DNA of 9,887 bases from an uncultured beta proteobacterium (GTDB taxonomy: Bacteria > Pseudomonadota > Gammaproteobacteria > Burkholderiales > Rhodocyclaceae): contig CAIVZW010000826.1 in the NCBI GenBank assembly GCA_903910495.1, positions 1 to 9,887 of the forward strand. The letters are read 5' to 3'. Within the stretch, counting starts at the first letter, position 1, and each line of letters begins with the position of its first letter. The translations under genes and the position numbers were made by a program. This document shows positions 6,550 to 9,887 of this stretch, piece by piece. Below the pieces are notes generated by a model. It worked only from the letters and a program-made list of their open reading frames with translations, was not told the origin of the DNA and made no database searches.

Positions 6550-6580
6550 GTTTCCGGGGCGAGCAGCTCGCCCCGGAAAC
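6550..6580 (+). terminator. 31-base hairpin after dctP2
   Basis: GTTTCCGGGGCGAGC (6550-6564) and GCTCGCCCCGGAAAC (6566-6580) are exact reverse complements separated by one base, so a very stable GC-rich stem forms with a tight loop made by opening the central pairs. It starts three bases after the dctP2 stop. No U-run follows, so it may terminate weakly or mainly protect the upstream mRNA. It marks the boundary between the transport genes and the iclR unit. Confidence 0.7.
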
Positions 6581-6679
6581 TTGCGGCCTAATCGCCACAA
6601 TGAGTTGAAACGGACTGCTTCGTGCGGCACGGCGCGGTTGGCGCGGTGCTTAAAAAAAACTTTGAGAGACCTTTGATCA

Positions 6680-7465
6680 ATGGAATTGGTAAATTCGATC
6701 GTAAAGGCCATACGCATCCTCGACTTGCTCAAAAGCCAGGGAACGTTGAGCTATATCGAGATCCTCAAACAGTTTCCACTGCCGAAAAGCACGCTATTCA
6801 AAATCCTCTTTACGCTGGAAACCGAGGAACTCGTCCGTCGGGACCGAGTGAGCGGGAAATACGAGTTGGGCGTTAAACTCATCGAGTGGGGCAGCGGAGC
6901 CCGTTCGCAACTGGAAATTCGGAAGATCGCGCTACCCTTCATGCAAAAACTCAGCGAGGATATCGATTGCACCGTCCACCTCACCGTGGTTTCACATGGC
7001 GAGATACTGCCCATTGAGAGCTTCGAATCCGGCAGCACGACCTGGCCGCATCATCTCTATCATGGTGGAATAGGCATTCCGGCGCCTTTGCATGCGACCG
7101 CAGCAGGCAAAGCTATCCTCGCCTTCATGAACCGTGATGACATCGAAAACACCCTCAAGGAAAAAGGACTGCAGAAGTTCACCGAGAATACGATCACGAG
7201 TATGCAGCACTTGCGTGCCGCCCTTGCCGACATTCGCCGGGCTGGCTATGCAGTGAGTTATTCCGAGCATTATGAAATGGTTCGCGGCGTCGCCGCCCCG
7301 ATCCAGGATCACGACGGTAAAGTATTCGCTTCGCTGAGCGCCCTGGGTATCATCTCGCGAATTACACCCGAGTGGGTTCCCGAAATCGCGGCCCAGGTTA
7401 TGGCAGCAGCCAACGAAATCTCGCGGTTATTTGGGTATTCCGGAAAAGACACGACAGTACATTAA
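6680..7465 (+). CDS. IclR-family transcriptional regulator
   Basis: A 261-residue DNA-binding protein of standard IclR length. Residues about 4-68 form the winged helix-turn-helix: VNSIVKAIRILDLL, then the recognition region LPKSTLFKILFTLETEELVRRD and wing GKYELG. Residues about 80-250 form the effector domain, with GIPAPLHATAAGKAILAF (132-149), GYAVSYSEHYEMVRGVAAPI (189-208) and ASLSALG (217-223), all family signatures. The start is fixed by an in-frame TGA at 6674-6676; the upstream ribosome site (GAGA near 6664) is weak, consistent with low expression. IclR proteins bind small metabolites and usually regulate neighbouring catabolic genes. Its position between the transport operon and the second oxidoreductase makes it the likely regulator of this cluster, with 1225-1508 and 5454-5487 as candidate sites; this is inference. 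Confidence 0.93.
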   Translation: MELVNSIVKAIRILDLLKSQGTLSYIEILKQFPLPKSTLFKILFTLETEELVRRDRVSGKYELGVKLIEWGSGARSQLEIRKIALPFMQKLSEDIDCTVHLTVVSHGEILPIESFESGSTTWPHHLYHGGIGIPAPLHATAAGKAILAFMNRDDIENTLKEKGLQKFTENTITSMQHLRAALADIRRAGYAVSYSEHYEMVRGVAAPIQDHDGKVFASLSALGIISRITPEWVPEIAAQVMAAANEISRLFGYSGKDTTVH

Positions 7466-7532
7466 GCAGGCAGTGTCGATTCCTAAAGCGCGGTTATTTA
7501 CCACTTATAAGCATGAGGATAAGCGATCCAAG

Positions 7533-8543
7533 ATGAATCCGGCTAACAAACCTCTGCGCATCGCGGTCATCGGTGCCGGTGAATGGGCGAGGCAATACCA
7601 CCTGCCTTCCCTAGCTATCCTCGCGAGCGAGACGGCAATCGAGATTGCCGGGATCTGGAATCGGACCACGGAGACGGCTGAACAGGTGGCGCGACAGTTC
7701 TCCATTCGCCATGTTTATCGTACCCTGGAAGACGTGCTGGCCGATGAACACGTGGATTGCTACGTAGTTCTTGTCAATTCAAGCGTGCTCATGGAAGTCG
7801 TCAGCAAGTTGCTGGTTCGTGGCCTGCCCATATTTACCGAAAAGCCGCCAGGCAGGACTTACCAAGAAGCGATGAAGCTGGCTGATCTGGTCAAGGTTCC
7901 GAATGTCGTCGCCTTCAATCGTCGGTATATGCCGATCAACCGCCGTTTCAAGGAACTCGTGGATGATATCGAGGGCGCCTACTTCGCCGAGTGTCACTTC
8001 TATCGCAACGAGCGACTCTACGATCACTTCGTGCGGGAAACCGGCGTGCACGGCATCAACTACATGGAATACCTGTGCGGTCCGATACGGGCTGTGCGGA
8101 CCCAAACGGGGGAAATCGCGCAAAACGGTTCCAGCTTTTGGATCAGCTCGGTCATTTTTGAATCGGGATCACGTGGAATCTTCAAGTTCTTCCCTTGTTG
8201 CGGATCCAGTGTCGAGCGTTACGAAGTGCACGGCCAAGATACCTCGATCTACCTACACTGCCCGCAGTCCTATACCAGCGACCACCCCGGCAAAATCGAG
8301 ATTCACGAAAAAGGCGAATTGATTTCCGTCATCAACGATGAAGAAGAAAGAGGGCTTCTCCTAACGATGGGAATCGTCGATGAGTATCGGGATTTCTTCC
8401 GTGCCATTACCGACGGATCGGACACCGCGTCAAATTTTAGCAATGCTGCCAACACAATGAGAGTCGCCGAGGCAATCGAAGCGGGCACCGTCATGGTGGT
8501 ACCGCATTTCACCGCGGGCACCGATGGAAGTGTTTCGAAATGA
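7533..8543 (+). CDS. Gfo/Idh/MocA-family oxidoreductase (second copy)
   Basis: A 336-residue cytoplasmic oxidoreductase. The N-terminal Rossmann loop is canonical, IAVIGAGEWA (10-19), followed by HLPSL and the TEKPPG signature (102-107) carrying the catalytic lysine K104. The stretch AFNRRYMP (127-134) is typical of the MviM-like branch, and H173 in GVHGINYM marks the usual active-site histidine, though both flanking aspartates of the common pattern are replaced (E169 and N176). The chosen ATG lies 12 bases after GAGGAT (7515-7520); an earlier in-frame ATG at 7431 lies inside the iclR gene and is less likely. The gene begins 67 bases after iclR and overlaps the sialidase-like gene by ATGA, so the two products are probably made together. 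Known relatives include sugar dehydrogenases and the oxidoreductase that opens 2,7-anhydro-sialic acid (YjhC/NanY), but nothing here proves that activity. Confidence 0.88.
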   Translation: MNPANKPLRIAVIGAGEWARQYHLPSLAILASETAIEIAGIWNRTTETAEQVARQFSIRHVYRTLEDVLADEHVDCYVVLVNSSVLMEVVSKLLVRGLPIFTEKPPGRTYQEAMKLADLVKVPNVVAFNRRYMPINRRFKELVDDIEGAYFAECHFYRNERLYDHFVRETGVHGINYMEYLCGPIRAVRTQTGEIAQNGSSFWISSVIFESGSRGIFKFFPCCGSSVERYEVHGQDTSIYLHCPQSYTSDHPGKIEIHEKGELISVINDEEERGLLLTMGIVDEYRDFFRAITDGSDTASNFSNAANTMRVAEAIEAGTVMVVPHFTAGTDGSVSK

Positions 8544-9583
8544 AAGTGATCGAGAATCGAAAAATCCTTCTGCTTCAGCAGGGCCACACGCTGTTCAACA
8601 ACTGCCATGCATCGACCATTTTGAGCTTGCCGGGCGGTGAGTTGCTGGCCGCATTCTTTGCCGGGCTGCGCGAAGGCGAAGGCGACGTGGCAATATGGCT
8701 GGCTCGGACGGAAGGCGGCATCTGGCAGAAGCCCGAGCGTATGCTCGCCGAGGCGGGACTCGCCCACTGGAACCCGGTTCTGCACAGGGTTGGAGGCAAG
8801 GTGTGGCTGTTCTACAAGGTAGGCCCATCTGTCCACTCCTGGATAACTCGCTGGGCTGTATCGAGCGATCTCGGCCGTAGCTGGTCGCCATCCGCGGAAC
8901 TCGTCCCCGGCGACAGCTTGCCGCGCGGACCGGTGCGCAACAAACTGATTGTCCTGTCCAATGGTGAATGGATCGCGCCGGGTTCATTGGAGACCGAGGA
9001 GGTCTGGGATTCGTTCGCTGATGTCTCGGAAGACCTCGGGAAGAGTTGGCGCAAGTACGACGTGCCGATCGACCACCGCGAGCGTAATGCGATCGGCAAC
9101 AGCGAAAAGTGGGACGGTCTGGCGGCCAACGCTTTGTGGGAAACCGACGTGACCCGTATCTTCAAGTGGGATGGCGTGATCCAACCCTCGTTATGGGAGT
9201 CGACGCCCGGCCGGGTGCACATGTTGATGCGCAGTACCCGCGGTTCCGTCTATCGCAGTGATTCGTCCGACTATGGGCGCAACTGGTGCCCGGCATATGC
9301 GACGACCTTGCCCAACAACAACAGCGGCATCGACGTCGTGCGCCTGGATGACGGCGGTCTCGTCCTGGCTTACAACCCAGTAGCGGGAAACTGGGGCCGG
9401 CGCTACCCGATCTCCCTCGCGTTTTCGTCCAACAACGGAGCAAGCTGGACGAAAATTCTCGACATGGAAATCGACGAGGGTGAATTCTCCTACCCTGCCA
9501 TCATTGCCGATGCCAAACGGTTGCATCTGACCTATACGTGGAACCGTAAGAACATTGTGTACCAGAAAATAGCCCTAGAATAG
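8540..9583 (+). CDS. Sialidase-like beta-propeller protein (BNR/Asp-box family)
   Basis: A 347-residue protein with the six-bladed sialidase-type fold. Asp-boxes of the form S-x-D-x-G-x-x-W occur at SSDLGRSW (108-115), SEDLGKSW (163-170), SSDYGRNW (242-249) and, with Asp replaced by Asn, SSNNGASW (296-303). Other stretches shared with the bacterial BNR_2 group are HASTILSLPGGELLAAFFAG (23-42), WNPVL (77-81), GPVRNK (130-135), IQPSL, MRSTRG, NNNSGIDVV and FSYPAI followed by TYTWNR. No F-R-I-P motif and no signal peptide are present, so it differs from secreted GH33 sialidases and should act in the cytoplasm. Such proteins are often labelled exo-alpha-sialidase automatically; true sialidase activity is doubtful, and a hydrolase or lyase for another acidic or deoxy-sugar glycoside is as likely. 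It starts within the last codons of the second oxidoreductase gene. Confidence 0.82.
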   Translation: MKVIENRKILLLQQGHTLFNNCHASTILSLPGGELLAAFFAGLREGEGDVAIWLARTEGGIWQKPERMLAEAGLAHWNPVLHRVGGKVWLFYKVGPSVHSWITRWAVSSDLGRSWSPSAELVPGDSLPRGPVRNKLIVLSNGEWIAPGSLETEEVWDSFADVSEDLGKSWRKYDVPIDHRERNAIGNSEKWDGLAANALWETDVTRIFKWDGVIQPSLWESTPGRVHMLMRSTRGSVYRSDSSDYGRNWCPAYATTLPNNNSGIDVVRLDDGGLVLAYNPVAGNWGRRYPISLAFSSNNGASWTKILDMEIDEGEFSYPAIIADAKRLHLTYTWNRKNIVYQKIALE

Positions 9584-9887
9584 GAATCGCTGGTTTGTAT
9601 CAATTTACACCTGCTGCTGACAATTGCAGTATCGCCATCATTGAAATGAGAGAGTTGGCCTCGTTCATATGGACAGAGAATTAACGGTGAATAAAGGCCC
9701 TGCGGTGGTTACGGTTGGCTCCACCTGATCTATGTCCGGCATGGAGGAGCGGCAGCTAAGTCGGCTCTTGGCCGGCAACTGCCTGACGTCATATTTCACC
9801 CACTGACTGCAACCGCTGCACTGATGTCGCTGGCGGCAATAACGCGCCCGGCTGTGGTCGCACACCCTAAGGAACTCAGGAGATCCG
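9584..9887. other. Terminal region without a supported gene
   Basis: These 304 bases carry no coding region I can support. The longest frame (minus strand, 9665-9865, 66 codons) is rich in Arg, Ser and Cys, has no recognisable domain and no ribosome site. No terminator hairpin with a U-run was found after the sialidase-like gene. The DNA has the look of a non-coding flank or mobile-element remnant, with TGTATCAATTTACACCTG at 9597-9614 resembling an insertion-sequence tip, but no matching inverted end or transposase is visible in the window. Confidence 0.4.

Noticed and set aside
7431..7532. 34-codon N-terminal extension of the second oxidoreductase
   Set aside because: It starts inside iclR and adds residues before the Rossmann strand that the family does not have.
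9665..9865. 66-codon minus-strand frame near the right edge
   Set aside because: No ribosome site, no recognisable domain and no protein-like pattern of conserved residues; it is treated as non-coding.

Overview
The window looks like an accessory sugar/acid-uptake and catabolism locus from a proteobacterium, most likely a betaproteobacterium of the Burkholderiales. That placement rests on gene content and style only: TRAP transporters with DctP-type binding proteins, an IclR regulator, a MaoC hydratase, coding DNA of about 60-67% G+C in sampled lines, and strong AGGAGG ribosome sites. No rRNA, tRNA or CRISPR array was seen.

Layout. At the left edge, on the minus strand, is the 5' end of a MaoC-like hydratase gene (1-100). 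Upstream of it, and separated by a perfect 15-bp hairpin (121-157), is a gene for a TRAP solute-binding protein (184-1224, minus). An AT-rich divergent control region (1225-1508) follows. Then everything runs on the plus strand: a Gfo/Idh/MocA-type oxidoreductase (1509-2507), a zinc-dependent medium-chain dehydrogenase overlapping it by ATGA (2504-3538), the TRAP small permease DctQ (3632-4117), the large permease DctM (4148-5437), a second DctP-type binding protein (5545-6546) and a long hairpin (6550-6580). An IclR-family regulator (6680-7465) is next, then a second Gfo/Idh/MocA oxidoreductase (7533-8543) overlapping by ATGA a cytoplasmic sialidase-like beta-propeller protein (8540-9583). 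The last 304 bases carry no gene I can support.

How the genes may work together (inference). The TRAP system DctP2-DctQ-DctM would import an organic acid or acidic sugar using the sodium or proton gradient. Two Gfo/Idh/MocA proteins and the MDR dehydrogenase would oxidise the imported compound or a glycoside of it. The sialidase-fold protein, with no export signal, would act on a small imported molecule rather than on a polymer outside the cell. The IclR protein is the likely local regulator. The divergent binding protein DctP1 has no permease genes beside it within the window, so it either borrows DctQM or belongs to a second TRAP set beyond the left edge; the adjacent MaoC gene hints at an acyl-CoA step. 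The substrate cannot be named from sequence alone.
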